64,000 nt of DNA from Paenibacillus phytorum (GTDB lineage Bacteria > Bacillota > Bacilli > Paenibacillales > NBRC-103111): NCBI RefSeq assembly GCF_013141715.1, contig NZ_WHOA01000220.1, positions 42,991-106,990 of the forward strand. The letters run 5' to 3'. A program made the position numbers and the translations under genes. How positions within the stretch are numbered: position 1 is the first letter of the stretch; each line of letters starts with the position of its first letter. Positions 46,156 to 53,844 of the stretch are shown here, piece after piece. The notes beneath the pieces are model-generated. The model worked only from the letters and a program-made list of their open reading frames with translations, ran no database searches and was not told the origin of the DNA.

Positions 46156-47325
46156 ATGCAATCATTTTTACAGTTTAATCCAACAAGATTATGGTTTGGG
46201 CAAGATCAAATTGAGCAGCTGCAGCAGGAGCTTGGTACTAATGGCAAACGAGTATTGCTCGTGTACGGCGGCGGAAGCATTAAGAAAAATGGTGTATACG
46301 ATGCTGTTATGGAACAGCTTACACATATGCAAGCGGAAGTGTTTGAAATGTCCGGAGTGGAGCCTAATCCACGACTCAATACAGTACGGAAGGGCATAGA
46401 TATTTGCCGCGATAAACAAATCGAGCTCATTCTGGCCGTTGGCGGGGGCAGTGTGATTGATTGTGTCAAAGCGATTTCCGTGGGCGTTTATTATGACGGG
46501 GATGTTTGGGACATCGTTACTCGGAAAGCTGTGCCTCACAAAGCACTTCCTTTCGGAACGGTATTAACACTTGCGGCTACAGGTTCTGAGATGAATAATA
46601 TTTCCGTCATCACTCATTGGGAGAAAAATGAAAAGCGTGGTTGGAGCAGTTCTTTCGCTTATCCGGCTTTTTCTATTTTAGATCCGACGTATACATATTC
46701 TGTGCCTATGGATCAGACCATTTATGGCATCGTGGATATGATGTCGCATGTGCTGGAGCAGTACTTCCATCGGACGGAAAACACACCTATGATTGATCGT
46801 TTCATGGAGTCAGTCCTCTTGACAGTCATAGAAGCCGCACCAAAGCTGCTTGCCGATCTGAACAGCTATGAGCATAGAGCAACGATCATGTATGCGGGGA
46901 CGACTGCCTTTAACGGGCTGCTGTCCAGCGGCACAGATGGTGGAGATTGGGCATCGCATCAGATCGAACATGGCCTATCCGCCGTTTATGATATTCCGCA
47001 TGGCGGAGGGCTTGGGATTGTATTTCCGAACTGGATGAAGCATTGTGCGGAGGAAGATCCTTCGCGGATGAAGAAACTGGCGATAGCTGTTTTTGGTATC
47101 GATCCTTCGGATAAAACGGATCATGAAATTGCACTCGAAGGGATTGACGCGCTGCGAAGCTTCTGGAATTCCCTTGGTGCGCCGAATCGGTTAGGGGATT
47201 ATGGGATCGATGATTCTAGGATAGAGGAATTAGTCCATAAATCATTCATGAAAGACAAAGTGGGGCAATACAAAATGATGACGCGGGAAACAGTCAGAGA
47301 TATTTTGATTCGATCTTTAGCGTAA
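46156..47325 (+). CDS. Iron-containing (NADPH-type) butanol/alcohol dehydrogenase, YugJ-like
   Basis: A 389-aa family-III alcohol dehydrogenase that reduces aldehydes to alcohols. The N-terminal nucleotide-binding half has VYGGGSIKKNG and ILAVGGGSVIDCVKA. The metal ligands are in DMMSH (D194, H198), then SHQIEHGLSAVYDIPHGGGL, whose two His residues in EHG and PHG complete the set. Length and motifs match YugJ/YugK/BdhA proteins. GAAGGAG supports ATG 46156. It stands alone with a terminator and probably has a housekeeping fermentation or detoxification role. Confidence 0.92.
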   Translation: MQSFLQFNPTRLWFGQDQIEQLQQELGTNGKRVLLVYGGGSIKKNGVYDAVMEQLTHMQAEVFEMSGVEPNPRLNTVRKGIDICRDKQIELILAVGGGSVIDCVKAISVGVYYDGDVWDIVTRKAVPHKALPFGTVLTLAATGSEMNNISVITHWEKNEKRGWSSSFAYPAFSILDPTYTYSVPMDQTIYGIVDMMSHVLEQYFHRTENTPMIDRFMESVLLTVIEAAPKLLADLNSYEHRATIMYAGTTAFNGLLSSGTDGGDWASHQIEHGLSAVYDIPHGGGLGIVFPNWMKHCAEEDPSRMKKLAIAVFGIDPSDKTDHEIALEGIDALRSFWNSLGAPNRLGDYGIDDSRIEELVHKSFMKDKVGQYKMMTRETVRDILIRSLA

Positions 47326-47351
47326 AATACAAAGTTGAGTAGATAAGAAAT

Positions 47352-47397
47352 AAGCTATCCCGTAGTTTGATCTACGCGGGGTAGCTTTTGTTTTTTT
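47352..47397 (+). terminator. Terminator after alcohol dehydrogenase gene
   Basis: The stem AAGCTATCCCGTAG/CTACGCGGGGTAGCTT, with a small bulge, is followed by a T-rich run. Confidence 0.8.
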
Positions 47398-47476
47398 GCA
47401 AACATTAAAATTGCACAAACTCGTAGAGATATGGTCGATAATCGTGTAAAGTAAATATGCGGCGAAAAGGATTATT

Positions 47477-47524
47477 ATGAAAGATAATCAAGAGATTCTG
47501 AGATATCTACAAGAGGTAAGATGA
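47477..47524 (+). CDS. Possible 15-aa upstream ORF
   Basis: ATG 47477 follows AAAAGG by 6 bp and encodes MKDNQEILRYLQEVR. Its TGA overlaps the next gene's ATG in ATGA, so it could couple translation. It may equally be the remaining N-terminus of a lost gene or chance. Confidence 0.25.
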   Translation: MKDNQEILRYLQEVR

Positions 47525-48009
47525 GACATAGATCTTTTTATTTTTGGTTACTTACTTTATTGATCATTAGTGCTTCAGGTTTTTATTTGATAGATCTGAT
47601 GACATTTAAACCAAGGCCAAATGGCGCAATCTCAGGGAATGGTAATCCCGCGATCATCGTAATGTTTGTTGCAATTCCCATATATGCAGCGTTACTAGTT
47701 TTGACTTCGAAGCTTTTTTATCATGTTAAGAAAGTATCTAAAATAAAAAAAGGTTTGATCATCTTTTTTATAAGCTTACTACTAATATTTTGTGTTGTAG
47801 GAGAGATCAACGAAGTCAAATGGCATCTTGACATACTGAATGGAGGACCCAACAATCCGAAGTCAATTATTTATGGGTGGGGATGGTTCAATCAGTATAC
47901 GAACACTATTTTTTTCAATGTAAACAGCTTTGTTTTTGGGATAGCCCTTTCGGGGGTGCTCGGGTGCATATTATCAATTAAGAAAAACAGAGAAGGACAA
48001 CAAGCATGA
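47521..48009 (+). CDS. Hypothetical integral membrane protein
   Basis: A 162-aa membrane protein of no recognised family. It has about four hydrophobic segments (roughly residues 7-27, 46-64, 80-98, 132-152) and a lysine-rich cytoplasmic loop and tail. Its stop overlaps the start of the next gene in ATGA, so the two are translationally coupled. A membrane protein with a uridine-kinase-like P-loop protein suggests a nucleoside or small-substrate function, but this is weak inference. GAGGT lies upstream of ATG 47521. Confidence 0.65.
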   Translation: MRHRSFYFWLLTLLIISASGFYLIDLMTFKPRPNGAISGNGNPAIIVMFVAIPIYAALLVLTSKLFYHVKKVSKIKKGLIIFFISLLLIFCVVGEINEVKWHLDILNGGPNNPKSIIYGWGWFNQYTNTIFFNVNSFVFGIALSGVLGCILSIKKNREGQQA

Positions 48010-48587
48010 AAAAACCTCTTGTATTAGGCATTTCTGGAGGCTCTGGAAGTGGAAAAACGACTTGGAGTCATTACTTGTTTGAACATTTTAATCATTACAA
48101 AGTCCGAATTATACATAGTGATAGATACTTTAAGAAAATGAGGCCCATTACCAGAGCGCCTTTCTCAAATAAAGAATACGATGATTTTAATCAACCGGAG
48201 TCTGTTGATATTGAAAGATTAATAAGTGATATTGATACAGCTATCTGTAATGATGAATTAGATCTTTTAATCGTTGAGGGATTTCTGATATTTCACTTTG
48301 AAGTTTTAAGAGTGCGTTTAGAATACAAGTTTTATATAGACTGTGAATCTGATGAGAGATTAGTTAGAAGGATTGCGCGAGATTCGAAGGATGGAAATAA
48401 CGTTACCGAAATCGTTGCTGAATACCTAGACCTTGTTAGACACAGTCATGATAAGTACGTGGAACCAACAAAATGGTATGCCGATCTTATTATTAATGGA
48501 ACTAGTAGTGAGAATAAGGGGAGACAAATCATTGTTGATTGGATTCAACAGGAATTTCTGAAACGACGATTGACCTATCGCGTATGA
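48006..48587 (+). CDS. Uridine-kinase-like P-loop protein
   Basis: A 193-aa P-loop NTPase of the uridine kinase/phosphoribulokinase superfamily. Walker A is GISGGSGSGKTTW. HSDRYFKK follows at the position of the uridine kinase substrate-binding segment, LLIVEGFLIF is the Walker B-like strand, and DERLVRRIARDSK is the lid with phosphate-contacting arginines. It is shorter than Udk (~210 aa), and substrate residues differ, so nicotinamide-riboside or another nucleoside kinase activity is possible. It overlaps the preceding membrane gene by 4 bp. Confidence 0.75.
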   Translation: MKKPLVLGISGGSGSGKTTWSHYLFEHFNHYKVRIIHSDRYFKKMRPITRAPFSNKEYDDFNQPESVDIERLISDIDTAICNDELDLLIVEGFLIFHFEVLRVRLEYKFYIDCESDERLVRRIARDSKDGNNVTEIVAEYLDLVRHSHDKYVEPTKWYADLIINGTSSENKGRQIIVDWIQQEFLKRRLTYRV

Positions 48588-48643
48588 AGATACTGAGCAT
48601 TTGAGGTAGAAAATTAACAATAAAGCAATTGGAGGAAGTAGAA

Positions 48644-49456
48644 ATGTCATTTTTCAAGAAAATGTTAGCAAGCGTAGGGATTGGGAACATCAAGATAGAC
48701 ACACAGTTTCATACGGAGGATTTTATTCCGGGAGAGCTGGTTGAGGGCGTCGTTATTGCCAAAGGCGGAAAAGTGGAGCAGAAAGTAGATAAAATCTATT
48801 TTCAAATCATGACGGAATATAAAAAGCCTGTGGAGACAGATGCTAATCGCGATGGGCGAACTGAAACTCGCATGCAAAAGGAAACCGTCGTTATTGCCAA
48901 CATGCTGCTTGGTGAAAATCTCGTGATTGCACCAGATGAAACGATTGAAATTCCTTTTCAATTTGTTTTGCCGCATGAAACGCCAATCTCAATCGGTGTC
49001 AGCCCGATCTGGGTGCGCACAGGTTTAGACATTGATAATGCGGTCGATCCTTCGGATCGTGATGATATTGAAGTTCAGGCACATCCACATACAGCGGTTG
49101 TTTTTGAAGCTCTGGAAGAACTCGGATTTCATTTGCATCAAGCGGAGAATGAGTATTATTTACAACGAGATTATCATTTACCGTTTATTCAAAAGTTTGA
49201 ATTTGTCCCCTATCAAAATGGCGAGTACCGCAGTTCGGTGGATGAACTTGAACTCATCTTCTATCCGAATGAAGACGGCGTTGAGATCCTTCTAGAGTTT
49301 GATCGCAAAACGCGTGGTTTCAGCGGATTTCTATCGGATATGTTGGATACGGATGAGTCCCATCATCGCTACTTTTTCAATATAGAAGAGCTGGAAGAAG
49401 GTTCTTCCTCAGTAGCGGATCAGTTCAGGGGGATCTTTGACGAGTTGCTGGAGTAA
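48644..49456 (+). CDS. spo0M: Spo0M family sporulation-control protein
   Basis: A 270-aa arrestin-like protein of the Spo0M family. The opening FFKKMLASVGIGNIKIDT and the acidic VEGVVIAKGGKVEQKVDKIY match the family N-domain; the C-terminal part has GVEILLEFDRKTRGFSGFL. Spo0M modulates entry into sporulation upstream of Spo0A in Bacillus and interacts with cytoskeletal or division proteins. The frame opens at 48629, but ATG 48644 with GGAGGA 7 bp upstream is the start. It is followed by a terminator and supports a spore-forming host. Confidence 0.93.
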   Translation: MSFFKKMLASVGIGNIKIDTQFHTEDFIPGELVEGVVIAKGGKVEQKVDKIYFQIMTEYKKPVETDANRDGRTETRMQKETVVIANMLLGENLVIAPDETIEIPFQFVLPHETPISIGVSPIWVRTGLDIDNAVDPSDRDDIEVQAHPHTAVVFEALEELGFHLHQAENEYYLQRDYHLPFIQKFEFVPYQNGEYRSSVDELELIFYPNEDGVEILLEFDRKTRGFSGFLSDMLDTDESHHRYFFNIEELEEGSSSVADQFRGIFDELLE

Positions 49457-49465
49457 TACATAAAA

Positions 49466-49517
49466 AGAGGTTGTCACCAACGGTAGGATTTGATTACCGG
49501 AGGGACAGCCTCTTTTC
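49466..49517 (+). terminator. Terminator after spo0M
   Basis: The stem AGAGGTTGTC/GACAGCCTCT with inner CGGTA/TACCG pairing is followed by TTTTC. Confidence 0.75.
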
Positions 49518-49536
49518 AATTCAACTTTAGTTTCCA

Positions 49537-49560
49537 TAAAAAGAGGCCTTAAAGGCCTCT
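49537..49560 (-). terminator. Terminator of the convergent hypothetical gene
   Basis: The perfect hairpin AGAGGCCTT/AAGGCCTCT is preceded on the plus strand by an A run, giving a U run on the minus-strand transcript. Confidence 0.8.
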
Positions 49561-49571
49561 ACATCCATCCA

Positions 49572-49946
49572 TTAGGCATGTGCTAATTGTTTAAGTTCAA
49601 GTTTTCCAGTCGTTAAATACGTGAGTTCCGGTGTTGAGAAAAAGTCAGCTAATCGCCGAAGTCTCATATATATCGTTCGCAAAATAACGGAATCCATCTC
49701 TGTGATCATACTGCGATTTGCAATAAAATCACGCATGCTCACCTTGATGAGATAATCGCTATCTCGTAGATCGGTTATCAGTTGTTTATTGGGAAGGTCT
49801 CCGTAGTTGACTATGTATTTCGTTTGTCCCAGAGCACTATGATACAGTTCAGCACATTTTCGCGTAATTTGTACTTGCCTCTTTGCTCCCATGGAGTCAG
49901 TGACTGTAAGCATTTGATTTTTGGCATCTAATGAGTTCTTTTTCAA
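49572..49946 (-). CDS. Hypothetical protein with unresolved 5' end
   Basis: A soluble Lys/Arg-rich protein of no recognised family. TTG 49946 is the first standard start (124 aa), but it has no ribosome site, and the same frame stays open upstream to 50057 with credible coding sequence (IQFIETRCINPQDAIIVRLL). GAAGGG at 50071-50076 directly precedes ATG 50070, which is in another frame and could join after removal of one T near 50062-50064. So the true gene is probably ~162 aa with either a frameshift or a rare ATT start. It may be a DNA-associated factor by its basic composition; this is not demonstrated. Confidence 0.5.
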   Translation of the reverse strand: MKKNSLDAKNQMLTVTDSMGAKRQVQITRKCAELYHSALGQTKYIVNYGDLPNKQLITDLRDSDYLIKVSMRDFIANRSMITEMDSVILRTIYMRLRRLADFFSTPELTYLTTGKLELKQLAHA

Positions 49947-50282
49947 ATAAACAATTTCGTGAGAGGCAATACCCTCTGTAAGTAAACGAACGATGATGGC
50001 ATCTTGCGGATTGATACAGCGAGTCTCGATAAATTGAATTTGTTCTAATGTAATAATACGAAATCAGCATCCCTTCAAATGTGTAAATTGGATTTCAGTA
50101 AACTTTCATTCGGCTTTCAGTAATAAGCAACTATATATCCTATGCGAGAAAATGATCGATTATGACTATTTACAATAAATATTTATTACCTCTATTTTCA
50201 TGAAGAAGCAGGGAATACTTGGCTTATGAAGAAGATGAGTGTATATATTTATGAGTGGAGTTTAGAGGGAGGGCTGCTGAAT

Positions 50283-51644
50283 ATGGTGAATGAAGATGGG
50301 AAATTGAAGAAGGTGTTAGGCTTACGAGATTCGATTGGTATTGCTCTCGGACAAATTATTGGGGCGGGAATCATGTCAATCACTGGCATCGCCATTTCCT
50401 TAACGGGGACTGGAGTACCGCTTGCTTTCGTGCTCTCCTCTGTTTTTATGCTTATCATCACGATTCCTCTTGCCGTATTAGGCTCAGTTCTTCCTACGAC
50501 GGGAGGCATGTATACCTACACGAGTCGTTTACTCTCTCCGAATGCAGGATTTGTCTATTTAATCCTTTTTACATTCGGTCATTTGACCATCGCTGTTTAT
50601 GCCATTTCATTCGCTCAATATTTACAGGGAATCATGCCTGGTACGCCGATCATGCTTGTGGCCTTCATTGTGCTGACTTTCTTCTATCTCATTAATCTGT
50701 TTGGCATCATGTTCATGTCATCATTAGGAAAGGTGCTCGTAGCGATTAAGTTGTTGTCACTTCTTGTTTTCATCGTGTGGGGAATTTCGGAGGTCGACTA
50801 TTCGGTGTTTCATCCCGCAGAGATTTTTCCACAGGGCATAGGGAGCTTTCTTACGGCGGTTGGAATCACATCCTTTGCGTCTGGAGGCGCTTATGCCGTA
50901 GTTGAGCTCGGAGGCGAAATGAAGCGGCCGCAAAGGGATATTCCGCTTACCATTTTCATCAGTAGTGGTATAGTTGCCTTGCTTTATATAGGCATTGGCA
51001 TCGTGGCAACCGGAGTTCTGCCGATTTCCGAAGTTGCAGGAGAGTCGCTTTCAGATGTGGCGAGAACGATATTGCCCAATCCATTGTTCCTATTTTTTAT
51101 CATAGGCGGGGCCATGTTTGCACTGGCTTCTACACTCAATGTGACGTTTTCCTGGGTGACGAGGGGGTTGCTGGTGGCATGTCGCGATGGTTGGCTCCCA
51201 GCATCGTTCGGCGCAGTTAATCGAAGGTATGGTACACCGCATTGGCTGCTCACGTTTTACTATCTGCTTGGGGTCATCCCCATTGTGACAGGAGTATCTT
51301 TGACTACGATTTCCCAGTTAGGGGTTGGCATCTTACTTCTTTCCAGTATTTTCCCCGTACTTTCTGCCATTCAGCTTCCACGCAAGTACCCTGAGCTTTA
51401 TCGCAAAGCACCTTTCACTATGAAGCCAAGCCTGCTTTACACCATTGTCATCGTAGCCGTTGGTTTACTGACCTTTCAAGGCTATTTACTCCTCAGCCGA
51501 TTGTCGGCTCCATTAATTGTAGGTAACATAGTGCTTGTCGCTGTATCCATCGTTTATGTGATGATTGTCGGCAAACGCCGAATAAATAAACATGCTTCTA
51601 ATGCAGCTGCAAGCGTTAGTCGCGATATCAAATTGTTGCAATAA
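50283..51644 (+). CDS. APC-superfamily amino acid permease
   Basis: A 453-aa transporter with ~12 hydrophobic segments. The N-terminal signature GLRDSIGIALGQIIGAGIMS is characteristic of APC amino acid permeases, and GGAYAVVELGGEMKRPQRDIP is the conserved loop after TM6. It is probably a proton-driven importer. The frame opens at 50226, but ATG 50283 follows a GGAGGG site. Its stop overlaps by 17 bp the stop of the convergent LysR gene. Substrate is unknown. It lies 1 kb from the amine-oxidase module, which may be meaningful for amino-acid use. Confidence 0.88.
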   Translation: MVNEDGKLKKVLGLRDSIGIALGQIIGAGIMSITGIAISLTGTGVPLAFVLSSVFMLIITIPLAVLGSVLPTTGGMYTYTSRLLSPNAGFVYLILFTFGHLTIAVYAISFAQYLQGIMPGTPIMLVAFIVLTFFYLINLFGIMFMSSLGKVLVAIKLLSLLVFIVWGISEVDYSVFHPAEIFPQGIGSFLTAVGITSFASGGAYAVVELGGEMKRPQRDIPLTIFISSGIVALLYIGIGIVATGVLPISEVAGESLSDVARTILPNPLFLFFIIGGAMFALASTLNVTFSWVTRGLLVACRDGWLPASFGAVNRRYGTPHWLLTFYYLLGVIPIVTGVSLTTISQLGVGILLLSSIFPVLSAIQLPRKYPELYRKAPFTMKPSLLYTIVIVAVGLLTFQGYLLLSRLSAPLIVGNIVLVAVSIVYVMIVGKRRINKHASNAAASVSRDIKLLQ

Positions 51645-52515
51645 TTGTTTTCAGTTCTTTCGTAAACTCTTTGCAGGGCAGGGACTGATGGCGATTCTTT
51701 AGACGTAAGGAGCAGAAGGAAATATCCATATCCTCTCTGGTGATTTCCAATGCAACAATGCTGCCTGTTTGGACATAAGGGTCGAACTTTAAGCCAATTT
51801 CCGTATAAAATCCAATGGCAATACCTTCCGCAATCACTCGTTTGGCAGCCTCTGAATTCCCTAGCTTAAATAAAATATTCGGCTCTCCATACTTTTTTAA
51901 TTTACTAATAAGATAATCGGAATTCAGAAGGATCGGTTGATGTACAAGTTCTTCTAAGGAGATGCTTTTTCGATGAGCCAGTGGGGAGTTTTTCCCCACA
52001 CATGCCATCACTCTGCTATCCATTAACGTCTCTGTGATCAATTGTTTATTCGGTTCTTCATAATTCCGGGATACAGCTATTAGACCAATATCTACTTTAC
52101 CGCTTTGGACTTCTTGTTTAATTTGCGGATAGTCAAGTTCCAACATTTCAAGCTCTACGCCAGCATGTTTTGCTTTGAAAATCGCCAAGGTTGAGGGTAA
52201 TACACTCAAGCATAGGCTAGGCACGGAAGCAATGGAAAGGAACCCGGAGAGCTGATTGGACTGAAAATCTGCCGTCTCTCGGAGTTCCTCTACTTTGATA
52301 ATAATCTCTTCTGCCTTACTTATAATTAATTTCCCATCTTCCGTAGGAACGGCTCCGAAGCGCGAACGCTTAAATAGCTTCACCCCAAGCTCTTCTTCCA
52401 GACTCACAATGGCCTGGCTGATATTCGGTTGGGAGACGTGAAGCTTTTCGGCTGCTAGGGAAATCGAACCGGTTTGATTGATTTCAATGATATAGAGAAG
52501 TTGTTCAATCCGCAT
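51628..52515 (-). CDS. LysR-family transcriptional regulator
   Basis: A 295-aa regulator. The LysR winged helix is at residues 1-60 (MRIEQLLYIIEINQTGSISL; LHVSQPNISQAI), and the periplasmic-binding-like effector domain follows (IASVPSLCLSVLPS; GLIAVSRN). ATG 52515 is preceded by AAGGAGAA. It is convergent with the amino acid permease and transcribed in the same direction as tatC, but with a separate promoter. CysL/GltC-like effectors cannot be assigned from the sequence. Confidence 0.9.
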   Translation of the reverse strand: MRIEQLLYIIEINQTGSISLAAEKLHVSQPNISQAIVSLEEELGVKLFKRSRFGAVPTEDGKLIISKAEEIIIKVEELRETADFQSNQLSGFLSIASVPSLCLSVLPSTLAIFKAKHAGVELEMLELDYPQIKQEVQSGKVDIGLIAVSRNYEEPNKQLITETLMDSRVMACVGKNSPLAHRKSISLEELVHQPILLNSDYLISKLKKYGEPNILFKLGNSEAAKRVIAEGIAIGFYTEIGLKFDPYVQTGSIVALEITREDMDISFCSLRLKNRHQSLPCKEFTKELKTIIATI

Positions 52516-52596
52516 AGTTCTCCTTTGTTGGGAAGCGATTTATGTCGTAAATATATCCCAAAAGCGGACCATAGGCAATGATAGGGAAGCCCTATT

Positions 52597-53355
52597 TTAA
52601 GAGGCTCCGTACTCAACATTCAGTTTGCTTAGCTCTTTCATTTGTCCATTTAAGACGAAGCGTGATAGCACGACACTGATTTCATATAAGGCAAATAAAG
52701 GGATGGCCACCATGAGATGTGAGATGAGATCTGGCGGTGAAATAAGGCTAGCTGCGATGACTAGCACGATGTAGGCATATCTGCGAAATTTGTTCAGGAG
52801 CTTTGGATTTAGCATTTTTAGTCTAGTTAGAAACATGACGACGATGGGGAGTTCGAAGGCAATCGACAAAGGGAGCACAATGTTCAGCATGAAACTAAAA
52901 TATTGAGCAACGCCGTACGTCGGGGTTAATCCAAGGTTATCGGAAATTTGGGTAGTGAACGCCATACACATAGGGAAAACAACGAAGTAGGCAAAAATTA
53001 AACCGATGATGAAACACAGGACAGTATAAGGGATATAACGCAGTGTAGCTGACTGCTCCTCCTTCGTCAGACCTTGTTTAACGAATCCCCAGATCTGATA
53101 GAGGATAAAAGGCAAAGTAACCGTAAGGGATATCACGAACGCAATCATCATATAGAGGCGAATACTATCCATGGGGGAAAATACGTGCCATGTCATGTCG
53201 GATGCCGGGGATGTTTGCTTAAGGTAGAGGAGGAGTTTCTTGGCAGCGAGAAAGCCGGCTATCATTGTAAGGACAATTACGATTAGAACTCGAATAATGC
53301 GTGTTCGCAGTTCGGACAGATGTTCAACGAGAGACATCATTTCTTTTATTGGCAT
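52597..53355 (-). CDS. tatC: Twin-arginine translocase subunit TatC
   Basis: A 252-aa polytopic protein with six membrane segments. The N-terminal HLSELRTRIIRVLI and FILYQIWGFVKQGLTKEE are hallmark TatC motifs; the conserved Glu that contacts the twin-arginine signal lies in the latter segment. ATG 53355 follows GGAGGTG; a GTG 9 bp upstream is possible. It is transcribed with the upstream TnrA-like gene and is divergent from a Tat-substrate oxidase and tatA, so the translocase, its substrate and its regulator are clustered. It probably serves that substrate specifically, as TatAdCd serves PhoD in Bacillus. Confidence 0.93.
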   Translation of the reverse strand: MPIKEMMSLVEHLSELRTRIIRVLIVIVLTMIAGFLAAKKLLLYLKQTSPASDMTWHVFSPMDSIRLYMMIAFVISLTVTLPFILYQIWGFVKQGLTKEEQSATLRYIPYTVLCFIIGLIFAYFVVFPMCMAFTTQISDNLGLTPTYGVAQYFSFMLNIVLPLSIAFELPIVVMFLTRLKMLNPKLLNKFRRYAYIVLVIAASLISPPDLISHLMVAIPLFALYEISVVLSRFVLNGQMKELSKLNVEYGAS

Positions 53356-53392
53356 GGAAGGCACCTCCAGAGCTATGTATGGTTGTCATTTC

Positions 53393-53626
53393 CTAAGATC
53401 CCGCAAGCATACGCTTAAGTTCAACGGTGTGGAAGCCGTCCATCAGCTTCGTGTGGATCTCCATGATGGTCTGAATATCCTCGAACGAATATTTTCGAAC
53501 GCCTCCTTTACTTCTTTCTGGGAAAATCAGCTTGCGATCTTCGTAATAGCGAATCTGCCTTTCCGATAACCCGGTTAATTCGCTTACCACACCAATTTGA
53601 ATTACTTTCTTCTTCGTCATCGACAT
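53393..53626 (-). CDS. TnrA/GlnR-like MerR-family regulator, short form
   Basis: A 77-aa DNA-binding protein, essentially only the MerR winged helix: IGVVSELTGLSERQIRYYED then KLIFPERSKGGVRKYSFEDI. This is close to TnrA of Bacillus in the recognition helix region and wing. It ends soon after, so the C-terminal tail by which TnrA/GlnR sense feedback-inhibited glutamine synthetase is missing. ATG 53626 is preferred (GGAGG 7 bp upstream; alternatives 53629 and 53620). A near-perfect TnrA box lies just upstream and a perfect one further into the divergent region. It is cotranscribed with tatC. Confidence 0.78.
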   Translation of the reverse strand: MSMTKKKVIQIGVVSELTGLSERQIRYYEDRKLIFPERSKGGVRKYSFEDIQTIMEIHTKLMDGFHTVELKRMLAGS

Positions 53627-53644
53627 CATCCAACCTCCCAATAA

Positions 53645-53661
53645 TGTTAGATAAATTAACG
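53645..53661. promoter_or_regulatory. Near-perfect TnrA/GlnR box
   Basis: TGTTA-GATAAAT-TAACG matches TGTNAN7TNACA at all but the last base. It lies 16 bp upstream of the TnrA-like gene's start codon, a position suggesting autorepression. Confidence 0.55.
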
Positions 53662-53750
53662 TTTACATGACATTACTTACAAGTTAACTCTATCATCATG
53701 CCCATATCTGATCAAATAACCTATTTTTATCCCGGTATAAGTAATATTTA

Positions 53751-53767
53751 TGTAATGTAATCTTACA
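53751..53767. promoter_or_regulatory. Perfect TnrA/GlnR box upstream of the Tat-exported oxidase
   Basis: TGTAA-TGTAATC-TTACA is a full match to the 17-bp TnrA/GlnR consensus TGTNAN7TNACA. It lies 77 bp upstream of the amine-oxidase start in the divergent promoter region. Nitrogen-dependent control of the operon is inferred. Confidence 0.65.
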
Positions 53768-53844
53768 CATAATAGTGACGAATACATGTCCTACTGGTAC
53801 GTTTAAGGTGCGGTTTATCCAAACATGAACGAGGAGATGGGAGC

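Noticed and set aside
51628..51644. Overlap of permease and LysR stops as a possible misassembly
   Set aside because: Short tail-to-tail overlaps are common in bacteria and both proteins have normal C-termini.
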